64,000 nt of DNA from positions 1-64,000 of the forward strand of contig DATKCK010000099.1 of the NCBI GenBank assembly GCA_035513215.1, read 5' to 3'. Under the pieces are notes generated by a model, which did no database searches, had not been told where the DNA came from, and saw only the letters and a list, made by a program, of their open reading frames with translations. Both the position numbers and the translations under genes were made by a program. Positions within the stretch are counted from its first letter, which is position 1; each line of letters starts with the position of its first letter. Source of the DNA: DATCZB01 sp035513215 (lineage in GTDB: Bacteria; Pseudomonadota; Gammaproteobacteria; Steroidobacterales; Rariloculaceae). Shown here in pieces: positions 1 to 8,268 of this stretch.

Positions 1-14
1 GGCTTAGCGTCGGC

Positions 15-68
15 TTAGGGTCAGACCCCTTAAGGTTCGCTTGCGAACCTGAAGGGGTCTGACCCTAA
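15..68. repeat. Long hairpin repeat with GGGTCAGACCCC arms
   Basis: Two 17-base arms (15-31 and 52-68) are exact reverse complements, and an inner 7-bp stem (33-39 with 44-50) closes on a CTTG loop, so about 54 bases fold into one near-perfect hairpin. The hairpin supplies the TAG stop of the GMC oxidoreductase gene on the minus strand and could act as its terminator. The core GGGGTCTGACCC recurs at 52166-52178. Such palindromes resemble REP-type dispersed elements; that comparison is from memory. Confidence 0.75.
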
Positions 69-1726
69 ATACGCCCCAACTCCGCCCGCCAGTCGATCGG
101 CGGCGGCACTGGCTTGCCGAGGATCAGGTCCGATGCCTTCTCGGCGATCGCGACGACGGCCGCGTTGGTGTTGGCGCCGACGACGTGCGGGAAGATGGAC
201 GCGTCGGCGACGCGCAGCGCTTCGAGCCCGTGCACGCGCAGCTCGTGATCGACGACGTTGTCGCCGGCAGGTCCCATGCGGCAGGTCGAGCCCGGGTGGT
301 GCACCGTGACGAGCGATTTCTTCACGTACTCGCGCAGCGCGGCGTCGTTGACGATATCGGCGCCGGGTTCTCGCTCGCGAGCCTGATAGCTCGCGAAGCA
401 CGGATGCGCGAAGATCCGGCGCGCGAGCTTGAGCCCTTCGACGAGGAACACGAGATCGCGTTCGTCGCCGCCGAGCCCCGGATCGATCAGCGGCGCCGCT
501 TTGGGATCGGGAGCGGCCAGACGCACGGTCCCTTCGCTTTCCGGATATAGACAAACCACGACGATGCCGAAGCCATGACCGAGTGGAATCGGGAAGGGCT
601 TCAGGTTCCGCCGCGCCGGCTGGAAGACGACCTGCAGGTCGGGCCGGTCCCTGTCCGGCGACGTCTTGATGTAGGCATTGGTCTCGAACAGGTTGCTCGC
701 CAGCGGCCCCGACCGGGCGATGCAGTACTGAAAGAACTGCACGATGTCGCGTGGCAGGGCCTTCCACGAGAGGCCGTACGACGTCGAGTCCGTCATGTCC
801 ATCGCGATCGGCGCCGACGGGTGGTCCTTGAGGTGGCGCCCGACGGCGGGCAGGTGGTGCACGGGCGTGATGCCGGCTGCCTTGAGCTCGGTATCGTCGC
901 CGATGCCGGAGTTGAGCAGCAGATGCGGCGAGTGATACGTGCCGTTGCAGACGACGATCTCCCGACGCGCGCGAAGCGTCGAAATCCCGCCATCGCGCTC
1001 GATCTCGACGCCGACGGCGCGCTTGCCGTCGAAGAGAACGCGCCGCGTCAGCGTCAGCGGCATGACGGACAGATTCGGCCTACCCATGGCGGGCCTCAAA
1101 TAGCCGCTCGCCGTCGAAACGCGCCGGCCGTTCCAGATCGTCGCCTGTCGATAGCCGTAGCCGTTGGGCTCTGGCACATTGAAGTCGTCGAGCTCCCTGA
1201 ACCCCAGCGATGCCATGCTGGCGTTGAACGTATCGCAAAGACGATTTCGGCTCTTCGGAAAGCTGACGCCCATCGGTCCGCCCGTCGCATGCCAGGGCGA
1301 GCCCTCGTGCTCGGGATTGTGCTCGGAGCGAAGGAAGTAGGGCAAAAGCTCCGCATACGACCAGCCGGGATTGCCGCGCTCGGCCCAGTCGTCGTAGTCC
1401 TTCGCGGGGCCGCGGTAGTAAGCCATCCCGTTGATCGAGCCCGAGCCGCCGATGACCTTGCCGCGCGGCAACGGCACCTTGCGGCCGCCGAGAGCCGCCT
1501 GCGGCTCGGTGAAAAGCCCCCAGCCGAATCTCGTACTGATGATGGCGGCCCCCACGGCGGCCGGAATGCCGATGTAGGGGTGCTTCTCCGAGCCGCCGGC
1601 CTCGATCAGGCAGACGCGAAACGCCCGATCTTCCGACAATCGCGCCGCGAGCACGCAGCCTGCCGTGCCTGCGCCGACCACGATGTAGTCGAACTCCCGA
1701 TCGAGCTTGGAATCTGCGATATTCAA
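65..1726 (-). CDS. GMC family FAD-dependent oxidoreductase (choline/alcohol dehydrogenase-like)
   Basis: A 553-residue flavoprotein of the glucose-methanol-choline family, expected to oxidise an alcohol to an aldehyde or ketone. The N-terminus has the dinucleotide-binding motif VVGAGTAGCVLAARL (about residues 16-30). GMC signature 1 is PRGKVIGGSGSINGM near residue 90 and signature 2 is SPHLLLNSGIGD near 265. The C-terminal block HHPGSTCRMG and the later GANTNA carry the usual His/Asn active-site pair. Length is normal. It is transcribed divergently from the serine hydrolase at 1837 with about 110 bases between. The substrate cannot be read from sequence; neighbouring SDR and hydrolase genes suggest a small-molecule catabolic cluster. 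Confidence 0.9.
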   Translation of the reverse strand: MNIADSKLDREFDYIVVGAGTAGCVLAARLSEDRAFRVCLIEAGGSEKHPYIGIPAAVGAAIISTRFGWGLFTEPQAALGGRKVPLPRGKVIGGSGSINGMAYYRGPAKDYDDWAERGNPGWSYAELLPYFLRSEHNPEHEGSPWHATGGPMGVSFPKSRNRLCDTFNASMASLGFRELDDFNVPEPNGYGYRQATIWNGRRVSTASGYLRPAMGRPNLSVMPLTLTRRVLFDGKRAVGVEIERDGGISTLRARREIVVCNGTYHSPHLLLNSGIGDDTELKAAGITPVHHLPAVGRHLKDHPSAPIAMDMTDSTSYGLSWKALPRDIVQFFQYCIARSGPLASNLFETNAYIKTSPDRDRPDLQVVFQPARRNLKPFPIPLGHGFGIVVVCLYPESEGTVRLAAPDPKAAPLIDPGLGGDERDLVFLVEGLKLARRIFAHPCFASYQAREREPGADIVNDAALREYVKKSLVTVHHPGSTCRMGPAGDNVVDHELRVHGLEALRVADASIFPHVVGANTNAAVVAIAEKASDLILGKPVPPPIDWRAELGRI

Positions 1727-1836
1727 GAGCGGGGCCTGCGGGATCTTCGTTCTTGTATCGAATGAGCGTTGTTTCGCCGCGCCGTTAGCTGCTATTTTTC
1801 GCCGCCGACAACGACAGTATAACCAACCGGAATCCG

Positions 1837-3030
1837 TTGGAATTCGAAACCGAGATCACGGCGCGCGGCGCGACCTATCCACTGGCAGGCACTTACGCGC
1901 CTGAGTTCCGTCGCGTGGTCGACGCCTTCGTCGAGAACTTCGAGGTCGAGGACGAGATCGGCGCCGCCTGCTCGATCATGCTCGAGGGCCGCACGGTCGT
2001 CGACCTCCACGGCGGCTGGCGCGACGGGGCGATGACGACGGTCTGGGACGCGCCGACCATGGTCTGCATGATGTCGGTCGCCAAGGGCATCACGGCGATC
2101 TGCTTCAACATGCTGATCGACCGCGGTTTCGTCGATCCCGACGCCTACGTCATCGCGTACTGGCCCGAGTACGGGCAAAACGGCAAGGAGAAGACGCGCG
2201 TGCGTCATTTCCTCGACCATACGGCGGCCGTGCCCGTCCTGACGACCGAACCGCTGTGGCCCGGCGCGATGTTCGACCGGGAAGCGATCGTCCGGGCGCT
2301 CGAGGTGCAGGAGCCGCTCTGGGAGATCGGCACCAAGGCGGCCTATCACGTGCACCATCAGGGGTTCTTGCTCGGCGAGATCATGCGCCGCGTCACGGGC
2401 AGGACCGTGGGCCCCTTTCTGCGCGACGAGCTTGCGGGGCCCCTGCACGCCGAGTACTACATTGGCGGCATGACCGACGAGGAGCAATCCTTCGTCGCCG
2501 AGGTCATGCCGAACATGAATGCGGCGCTATTCGCCGCCAAGGACTCTGCCGATCAATCCTCGCTCAAGGCGCTCGCCTTCAGGCAGAATCCCGACGAGCC
2601 CTGGGCCGTGACGATGAACAGGCCCGAATGGCGGACCGTCGAGGTCGCGAGCGGCAGCGGTCACGGCAATGCCAGAGGCGTCGCGCGAATCTATGGTGCG
2701 CTCGGCGCGGGCGGCGATCTCGACGGCGTCCACATCATGAGCCGCGACCAGATCGAAGCGATGATCACCGAGCAGCACAACCAGACCGAGGCGCTGCAGG
2801 ACCGCCCCTACCATCAGGCGCTCGGTGTGTTGTTGAATACGCCCGAAGCCGTATACATGGGGCCGAACCCGCGCAGCTTCGGCCATCACGGTATCGGCGG
2901 GTCGATCGGCTTCTGCGATCCCGACGCCGGCGTGGGCTTCTCCTATTGCTGCAACAAGATGCACGCCGTCGGCACCAACGGGCCGCGCGCCGCGCGTCTG
3001 ATCGACGCGTTCTACCGCTCGAAGCTTTGA
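1837..3030 (+). CDS. Serine hydrolase of the class C beta-lactamase / esterase family
   Basis: A 397-residue member of the beta-lactamase-related family (EstB/PBP-like). The nucleophile motif SVAK is at residues 80-83 (S-x-x-K), the expected tyrosine is Y170 in AAYHVHHQG, and a HHGIGG segment near residue 350 stands where the third K/H-T-G motif belongs. No signal peptide is seen, so it is likely a cytoplasmic esterase or lactonase and not a resistance enzyme. The start is a TTG codon at 1837; upstream ribosome binding is weak and no better ATG lies nearby. It converges on the SDR gene with 6 bases between stops. Confidence 0.85.
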   Translation: MEFETEITARGATYPLAGTYAPEFRRVVDAFVENFEVEDEIGAACSIMLEGRTVVDLHGGWRDGAMTTVWDAPTMVCMMSVAKGITAICFNMLIDRGFVDPDAYVIAYWPEYGQNGKEKTRVRHFLDHTAAVPVLTTEPLWPGAMFDREAIVRALEVQEPLWEIGTKAAYHVHHQGFLLGEIMRRVTGRTVGPFLRDELAGPLHAEYYIGGMTDEEQSFVAEVMPNMNAALFAAKDSADQSSLKALAFRQNPDEPWAVTMNRPEWRTVEVASGSGHGNARGVARIYGALGAGGDLDGVHIMSRDQIEAMITEQHNQTEALQDRPYHQALGVLLNTPEAVYMGPNPRSFGHHGIGGSIGFCDPDAGVGFSYCCNKMHAVGTNGPRAARLIDAFYRSKL

Positions 3031-3036
3031 GCCGGT

Positions 3037-3792
3037 TCAGGCGCAGGCTGCGACGCCGCCGTCGACGTTGAAGATCTCGCCGTTGACGAAGGCGGCGTCT
3101 TCGCTGAGGAGAAACGCGATCGCGCTCGAGTTGTCGAGCTCCGTGCCGTTTCGCCTGAGCGGTATGTGGGCCGCGCGCCGCTCGTACTCCTCTTTGGTGT
3201 TGAGCCCCATCGCGCCCGGTGTAGGCACCGACGCCGGCGACACGGCATTGACGCGGATTCTTTTCGGTCCGAGCTCTGCGGCCAGGACGCGCGTGAAGGA
3301 CACGACGGCGCCTTTGACCGTGCTGTAGACGGACGTGTTCGGGAAGCCGCGGGCGGCAACGGGTGAGGCCATGTTGATCAGGCTCGCGCCGCGTTGCGGG
3401 TCGTAATGCTCGAGCAGGGCCTGAGCCGACCAGAACAGCGCCTTGATGCCGACATCGAGCATCGCCGAGAGCTGCTCCGGCTCGACCTCCTCGACGGGGC
3501 AGTACTTGAGCATCATGGCGTTGTTGACGATCGCGTCGATCCGCCCGCCGTGCCCGGCGAAGTCGGCCGTCATCGCGAGGAATGTGCCGCGGTCCGAGAC
3601 GTCACCGGGATACGCAAAAGCCTTGCCGCCGGACTGCTCGATCTCCTTCGCAGCCTCGCGGCAACTGTTGCCGTCGATGTCGGCCAGGCCCACGCTTGCC
3701 CCGAAACCGGCGAGGTGCGCCGCCAGATGTTTGCCGAGACCGCGGCCCGCGCCGGTGATCAGGAAATGGCAGCCGCCGAAGTCGTGCTTCAT
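3037..3792 (-). CDS. SDR family NAD(P)-dependent oxidoreductase
   Basis: A 251-residue classical short-chain dehydrogenase/reductase. Cofactor motif TGAGRGLG is at residues 13-20, NNA at 90-92, and the catalytic set is S143, Y156 and K160 (YSTVK). An acidic residue after the second strand (GLADIDG) suggests NAD rather than NADP. Length and order of motifs are normal. Only 9 bases separate it from the SnoaL-like gene upstream on the same strand (3802-4203), so the two are probably one operon. The substrate is unknown. Confidence 0.9.
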   Translation of the reverse strand: MKHDFGGCHFLITGAGRGLGKHLAAHLAGFGASVGLADIDGNSCREAAKEIEQSGGKAFAYPGDVSDRGTFLAMTADFAGHGGRIDAIVNNAMMLKYCPVEEVEPEQLSAMLDVGIKALFWSAQALLEHYDPQRGASLINMASPVAARGFPNTSVYSTVKGAVVSFTRVLAAELGPKRIRVNAVSPASVPTPGAMGLNTKEEYERRAAHIPLRRNGTELDNSSAIAFLLSEDAAFVNGEIFNVDGGVAACA

Positions 3793-3801
3793 CGGGCCAC
3801 C

Positions 3802-4203
3802 TCAGACGATCGACTGAATGTAGGCGCTGTCCATGTACTCGCGAAGCGCGTAGATCAGATCGTCCCTGACCTCGATGACCCAGCAATAGAGGTTGTCGTA
3901 GGTATTGCCGTTCTTCATCTTGCCGACGGCGCGCGTCTCGGCACAGACGGTGTTGCCCTTGCAGAAGATATTGTTGACCGTCACCTTCGGGTCGCCGTCC
4001 TCGAAGAGGCCGCGTACGGGCGCCAGGAACTCGTCGACGATGACGTCGCGCGGCTGGTGGACGCCCGCCCCCGGCACGTCCTTGACCATAGGCGTCCAGC
4101 TCGCCTCGGGATGCAGGGTCTTGCGAATGTTCTCGAGATGGCCGGTGCTCAGCACGGCGAAGAAGTTGCGCACCAGTGCTTCGTTGTGTTCGGCTGCGGA
4201 CAT
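3802..4203 (-). CDS. SnoaL-like / NTF2-fold protein
   Basis: A 133-residue protein with the alpha+beta pattern of the nuclear transport factor 2-like superfamily: N-terminal helices (EALVRNFFAVLSTG) followed by strands in a cone fold (ASWTPM, DPKVTVNNIFCKGNTVCAE, DNLYCWVIEV). Such proteins are ketosteroid isomerase-like enzymes or binding proteins. It is the first gene of a pair with the SDR downstream, so it may act on the same substrate. The 200 bases upstream hold no gene. The exact activity cannot be assigned. Confidence 0.75.
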   Translation of the reverse strand: MSAAEHNEALVRNFFAVLSTGHLENIRKTLHPEASWTPMVKDVPGAGVHQPRDVIVDEFLAPVRGLFEDGDPKVTVNNIFCKGNTVCAETRAVGKMKNGNTYDNLYCWVIEVRDDLIYALREYMDSAYIQSIV

Positions 4204-4401
4204 GCAAATCCCCTTCGTTCTTGTGCGTTATCGCGCCCGCGCGGGCGGGCCGGTAGCAAAGCTACCTTGTCGGCACATCACGCTCAAGTGGGCACGGTAC
4301 GCTCCACGTCGCGAAGTTCAACGATGACGGCAGTGTGGTGCCGCTGGTTCATGGCGCCGGCCCGCTGACCGCCGCCTAGCTCGGCGTCTGACGCCGACTG
4401 C

Positions 4402-5459
4402 CTACTCTGGCCCCGGCGGCGTCGCTCGCGCCGGGGCCAGACCGCGCTCGTACCAGGGCTTTGTTCTGCCGACGATGCTGACGACCGACAACATGACCGG
4501 AACCTCGATCAGGACGCCAACGACCGTTGCAAGCGCCGCCCCGGACTCGAAACCGAACAGGCTGATCGCCGCGGCGACCGCGAGCTCGAAGAAGTTGCTC
4601 ACGCCGATCAGTGCCGATGGCCCGGCCACGCAGTGCGCGTCGCCGAGTCGCCTGTTCAGCAGGTAGGCGAGCCCCGAGTTGAGATAGACCTGAATCAGGA
4701 TGGGTATCGCGAGTATTGCGATGACGATCGGCTGCGCGATGATCTGATCGCCTTGAAAGCCGAAGAGCAAGACCAGGGTCAGCAGCAGCGCGCCGAGTGA
4801 GAACGGCTGGAGCCTTCGCGACAACGCGTCGATGCCCGCGTTCCCGTGGCGTGACAGCACGTGGCGGCGCAAGGCCTGAGCGAGGATAACCGGCACAACG
4901 ATGTAAAGCCCCACCGACAGAAGTAGCTTGTCCCAGGGTACGGTGATCGCCGAGAGTCCGAGCAAGAGGCCCACGATCGGCGCAAACGCGAACACCATGA
5001 TCACGTCGTTCAGCGCCACCTGGCTCAGCGTGAAGTGCGGCTCGCCGTTCGACAGGTTGCTCCAGACGAACACCATGGCGGTGCAGGGAGCGGCGGCCAG
5101 CAGAATCAATCCCGCGATGTAGCTATCGATCTGATCGGTGGGCAGCCAGGGGCGGAACCAGTAACAATGAAGAGCCACGCGAGCGCGGCCATCGAGAACG
5201 GCTTGACGGCCCAATTGACGAACAGAGTCACGCCGACGCCGCGCTAGTGACGCCTGACACCGCCAAGTGCGCCGAAATCGATCCTGACGAGCATCGGGAT
5301 GATCATCAGCCAGATCAGCGCGGCCACCGGCAGGTTGACGCGGGCGATTTCGATCGCGCCGAACGCCCGAAAGAGATCAGGCAAGAAATGGCCGAGCGCA
5401 ACTCCCGCGACGATGCAAAGCGCGACCCAGAGGGTCAGATACCGCTCGAATATCGACAT
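4402..5459 (-). pseudogene. acr3: Broken ACR3-family arsenite efflux permease
   Basis: The reading starts at an ATG at 5459, four bases after the arsC stop, and gives an ACR3 N-terminus (MSIFERYLTLWVALCIVAG). An in-frame TAG at 5246-5244 follows GGVRRH; the same frame then resumes with RGVGVTLFVNWAVKPFSM, typical of ACR3, so the TAG most likely replaces a Trp codon. Near 5155-5172 the frame must shift by one base (LFI, then YWFRPWLPTDQIDSY) to continue through the long C-terminal part to 4402. Without both corrections only the first 70 residues are made. Either this is a real pseudogene or two assembly errors fall in one gene. Confidence 0.8.
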
Positions 5460-5463
5460 GGGC

Positions 5464-5991
5464 TCAGCTTTGGTCCCGAGCCTTCTCGCTGGCACCGGAT
5501 TCGCGGCCGATCGCAACGAGCTGCGACTTGAGCGCCATCTTGTCGAGGCTCGCGATCGGCAGGGCGAGAAAGAGAGAGATGCGCGTCTTCAGAAACCGTA
5601 GTGCCTGATTGAACGCCGCGCGCTTCTCGAGCTCCGTGCCCTCGGCGGCGGCAGGGTCCTCGATGCCCCAGTGTGCCGTCATCGGCTGGCCGGGCCAGGC
5701 AGGGCAAGCCTCGCCGGCGGCGTTGTCACAGACGGTGATGACGAAATCCATGCTCGGCGCATAAGGCAGTGCGAATTCGTCCCAGCCCTTCGATCGGAGC
5801 CCCTCGGTGGGGTAGCCCAGATACTCGAGCGCCTCGACGGCAAGCGGGTTCACGCCGGGCTTCGGCTCGCTGCCGGCGGAGAAGGCCTCGAACCTTCCTC
5901 GACCCTCCTTGCGCAGAATGCTCTCGGCCATGATGCTGCGCGCCGAGTTGCCCGTGCAGAGAAACAGCACGTTGAAGCGCTGCGCCGTCAT
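5464..5991 (-). CDS. arsC: Arsenate reductase, low-molecular-weight phosphatase type
   Basis: A 175-residue arsenate reductase of the LMW protein-tyrosine-phosphatase fold. The P-loop LCTGNSARS contains the C-x5-R signature (C12 to R18), and the general-acid Asp lies in the GIEDPAA segment. It reduces arsenate to arsenite in the cytoplasm for export. It sits between arsR and the broken acr3; its ATG overlaps the stop of the short arsI remnant (ATGA), which implies translational coupling. The gene itself reads intact, so arsenate could still be reduced while the adjacent exporter is damaged. Confidence 0.9.
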   Translation of the reverse strand: MTAQRFNVLFLCTGNSARSIMAESILRKEGRGRFEAFSAGSEPKPGVNPLAVEALEYLGYPTEGLRSKGWDEFALPYAPSMDFVITVCDNAAGEACPAWPGQPMTAHWGIEDPAAAEGTELEKRAAFNQALRFLKTRISLFLALPIASLDKMALKSQLVAIGRESGASEKARDQS

Positions 5992-6047
5992 GGATGGGCG
6001 CCGGATGGGCCGCAGTCAACGGCGACGTGCACGTGCAGGCGTTTCAT
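5988..6047 (-). pseudogene. arsI: 5' remnant of arsI/cadI (glyoxalase-family metal resistance enzyme)
   Basis: A 19-codon frame starts at an ATG at 6047 with a good AAGGAG ribosome site and reads MKRLHVHVAVD before running into CGPSGAHP and a stop. The first eleven residues match my recollection of the start of CadI/ArsI proteins, which commonly lie between arsR and arsC. The rest of the enzyme is absent, so this looks like an in-frame deletion joining the start of arsI to the DNA just before arsC. The stop overlaps the arsC ATG, so it may now serve only as a leader for arsC translation. Confidence 0.6.
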
Positions 6048-6396
6048 GTCGTGATGCTCCTTCTTCGTTGGAGATGCCCGAGGTCCCGCAAGGCTCGATG
6101 CCGCAATCGGCGTTGCCCTGGCAGCAGTTTTCGGTCAGGTAGGCGACGAGGTCGTTCATGGCCCCGTATTCGGCCGCATAGATCAGCGACCGGCCCTCGC
6201 GTCGGTACCGGATGAGACCGGCATGCCGGAGCTGGTTGAGGTGGAATGACAACGTGGCGGAGGGCAGACCGAGCCGCGTCGCGATCCGGCCCGCCGGGAC
6301 GCCGTCGCTCCCCGCCTGGACCAGCAGCCGGAAGATATCGAGCCGCGTTTCCTGCGCGAGCGCCGAGAGCGAGTCGATGACGGTCAATTTCTTCAT
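6016..6396 (-). CDS. arsR: ArsR-family arsenite-responsive repressor
   Basis: A 126-residue winged-helix repressor. The recognition region (GRIATRLGLPSATLSFHLNQL) is at about residues 37-56. Cysteines at 91, 92 and 98 (ENCCQGNADC) have the C-C-x5-C spacing of ArsR proteins that bind As(III) near the C-terminus, as in Acidithiobacillus ferrooxidans ArsR, rather than the alpha-3 CVC site. A palindrome lies two bases before the start codon. The 3' end overlaps the arsI remnant. It should repress its own operon until arsenite or antimonite binds. Confidence 0.92.
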   Translation of the reverse strand: MKKLTVIDSLSALAQETRLDIFRLLVQAGSDGVPAGRIATRLGLPSATLSFHLNQLRHAGLIRYRREGRSLIYAAEYGAMNDLVAYLTENCCQGNADCGIEPCGTSGISNEEGASRHETPARARRR

Positions 6397-6398
6397 AT

Positions 6399-6414
6399 TT
6401 CCAATATAATGGAA
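6399..6414. promoter_or_regulatory. Candidate ArsR operator
   Basis: The sequence TTCCAATATAATGGAA is an interrupted palindrome (TTCCA and TGGAA arms around an AT-rich centre) directly upstream of the arsR start at 6396. Its position and AT-rich core fit an autoregulatory ArsR operator overlapping the promoter. Confidence 0.7.
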
Positions 6415-6570
6415 GTGTAAATCATGTCAATCCCCACTAATCTGGAGGCGGATCGCGCTCGTTCGTCGCCGTCGCCTTCTCGAGTGCGATCAATCCAGTT
6501 CAACAGTCCTGAGCTACCAGCGATTGACATCTCTCGTGAGCCCGCCTGCCCCCGTCTCATAAGGCCGCGA

Positions 6571-7149
6571 CTAACAGGAGGCCGTGTAGGCGATGTAGAC
6601 CGCGAGCAGGAAGGCGCCTTCGAGGCGGCTGAGCGCATGACCGCTGCGCACCATGGACAGCAGGAGCACAGCTACGGCGACCATCGCGCCGAAATCGATC
6701 CAGCCGATATCGACGGTCTCGAGCGGCGTCGCGACCGCGGCCAGCCCCAGGATGCCGAGAAGGTTGAAGATGTTGGAGCCGACGATGTTGCCGATGGCGA
6801 TGTCGCCTTGGCCGCGCACTGCGCCGACCAGCGACGTTGCGAGCTCCGGCAGGCTAGTGCCCACGGCGACGATGGTCAGGGCGATGACGGCGTCGCTAAC
6901 GCCGATCGTCCGGCCCAGGTTCACGGCGATAACGTTGCCTATAGCGATGTCGCCGACCCCGGCGACGGCCGCGTCGAGGCTGACCGCGAGCTCGGGGCTC
7001 GACGTGCCGAAAGCGACGACGGTCAGGCCGACGATGAGCGGCGTAAGGCCGAGGCGCAGCGCCAGCGCAACCGCGCCGCGAACGAGCAGATCCCCGCCGG
7101 CCGTCAGCAACGCAAGACCGACGAGCAGGCTCAGCAGGATGGTCGGCAT
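6571..7149 (-). pseudogene. Calcium/sodium antiporter with internal deletion
   Basis: A 192-residue frame of the CaCA (YrbG-like) family, whose members are usually around 310-330 residues. Both ion-binding alpha repeats are present: GTSSPELAVS at residues 48-57 and GTSLPELATS at 98-107, but only about 40 residues separate them. The junction is near residues 76-80 (GNVIAVNLGRTIG), where the first repeat should continue into further helices. About 110 residues, several membrane helices, seem lost without breaking the frame. It may be a pseudogene; a minimal two-repeat protein is less likely. Confidence 0.7.
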
Positions 7150-7228
7150 GATGCACTCTCAATCTGGCGATTCGCTCCCGCGGCCGATGATCGGGCAGAG
7201 TCGCCGGACCGGCTGGTCGCTCGCATAG

Positions 7229-7242
7229 GTGCGTCAGCGTAC
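7229..7242 (+). promoter_or_regulatory. GTKCG-N4-CGYAC palindrome, copy 1
   Basis: GTGCG-TCAG-CGTAC followed by AGAC, 66 bases before the YeaQ-like gene at 7309. The 18-base string including AGAC is identical to copy 4 at 10335. Confidence 0.6.
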
Positions 7243-7308
7243 AGACCCGTCGACGCGCCGATCCTAGAGTGAAGCCGATTGAAAAACGAGCTATACGGAA
7301 GTAACGAT

Positions 7309-7569
7309 ATGAACATCATCATTTGGCTCATCGTAGGCGGACTGATCGGGTGGGCCGCAAGCGTTCTGATGGGGACGGACAGCCGGCAAGGTCTTGTCCT
7401 CAATGTCGTCGTCGGAATTGTCGGTGCATTCCTGGGCGGCTGGTTGCTGAGCGGTTTCTTCGGAACATCGACCATCAACCAGGGCAACTTCAGCGTGACG
7501 AGCGTAATCGTGTCGCTGGCCGGTGCCATCGTTCTGATTGGCCTGCTGAAGCTCGTGCGCCGTGCGTAA
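7309..7569 (+). CDS. GlsB/YeaQ/YmgE-family stress-response membrane protein
   Basis: An 86-residue, three-helix membrane protein of the transglycosylase-associated (YeaQ/GlsB) family. It starts MNIIIWLIVGGLIGWAAS and has the glycine-rich second helix (VVVGIVGAFLGGWLLSG) and a final helix ending LLKLVRRA. The ATG at 7309 is preferred over an upstream start at 7279 because it begins directly at the first membrane segment and follows a GGAAG ribosome site. Family members are induced by general stress in the inner membrane; exact function is unknown. The shared palindrome lies just upstream. Confidence 0.88.
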   Translation: MNIIIWLIVGGLIGWAASVLMGTDSRQGLVLNVVVGIVGAFLGGWLLSGFFGTSTINQGNFSVTSVIVSLAGAIVLIGLLKLVRRA

Positions 7570-7715
7570 GATTGCTATAGGAAAACCGCCGGGGAGTCGT
7601 CTGCTCGAAGCAGCCCCTGGACGTCAGTCTGACTGTCCATGCCTTTCCCCTGCTCGAGCTCCTGTCGCTCGCTTCCGAGAACGGATATCACGTCGTATGG
7701 ACGGAGCAGGAATCC

Positions 7716-7967
7716 ATGAACCGAAACCGAGTCAGCGAACCGACTCCCGACCGCCCCACCGATCCGTCGAAGGTAGTGGCCCGCGAGGATCTCACTTTCG
7801 AGGACAAGGTCACCCTGCTCAAGGACTGGCAGCTCGATCTGACGGGACGGATGACAGCCACGGACGAGAACATGGGCGGAACGCAGGATGAGGGCCAACT
7901 GGCCGAGCAACTCCGTCATGTGTCCCGGGCACTGGACATCCTCGAGCGGGAAGACCCTGGGCACTAG
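7716..7967 (+). CDS. Small conserved hypothetical protein
   Basis: An 83-residue soluble, acidic protein. A ribosome site GGAGCAGG precedes the ATG. The centre (EDLTFEDKVTLLKDWQLDLTGRMTATDENM) is helical and resembles small hypothetical proteins with an 'EKIALLRRWEYD'-like core often seen near stress genes; this is from memory. No catalytic motif is visible. It lies 146 bases after the YeaQ-like gene on the same strand and may share its promoter. Confidence 0.6.
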   Translation: MNRNRVSEPTPDRPTDPSKVVAREDLTFEDKVTLLKDWQLDLTGRMTATDENMGGTQDEGQLAEQLRHVSRALDILEREDPGH

Positions 7968-8268
7968 AGCTAAAGCCGAAAAGTACCCGCCCGTGAGGGG
8001 GAGCTCACGAACGGGCTAAGGCACAACTGCTGTCCGGGACGCGGCTGGGGTTACGCCGGCAAGGTTCCGGAACGCGCTTGCGACCGCAAACCGTTCATAG
8101 CGTATGAGGATATGTCGCTCCCTTCAGTTCGGTAACGCACACAGCCACTTAAATTGCTCCCAGCCCACGGCCAGCCGACTCCCCCCGATGCGCTGTGTCC
8201 GCGTAGCTTCTTGCGTTCGTTCGGGTATATTGGTCATGAGATTCGAACTACGCGGGAGCCAGGAAACC
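7968..8268. other. Intergenic stretch with regulatory palindrome
   Basis: About 300 bases without a convincing gene. It contains copy 2 of the GTKCG-N4-CGYAC palindrome (8127-8140) and the ribosome site of the DUF3185 gene. A small GC-rich dyad near 7990-8015 (CCGTGAGGGGGAGCTCACG) may be a weak terminator. Confidence 0.4.
8127..8140 (+). promoter_or_regulatory. GTKCG-N4-CGYAC palindrome, copy 2
   Basis: GTTCG-GTAA-CGCAC, 128 bases before the DUF3185 start at 8269. It has one arm mismatch, at the third position, like several other copies. Confidence 0.55.

Noticed and set aside
575..1765. 396-codon frame opposite the GMC oxidoreductase
   Set aside because: No domain, no ribosome site, and the flavoprotein motifs on the minus strand are complete.
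4252..4266. Small perfect hairpin GGTAGC-AAA-GCTACC
   Set aside because: No T run and no gene ends next to it; probably chance in a GC-rich gap.
6424..7272. 282-codon frame on the plus strand after the ArsR operator
   Set aside because: Runs antisense through the antiporter gene; composition rich in Asp/Arg/Gln without structure.
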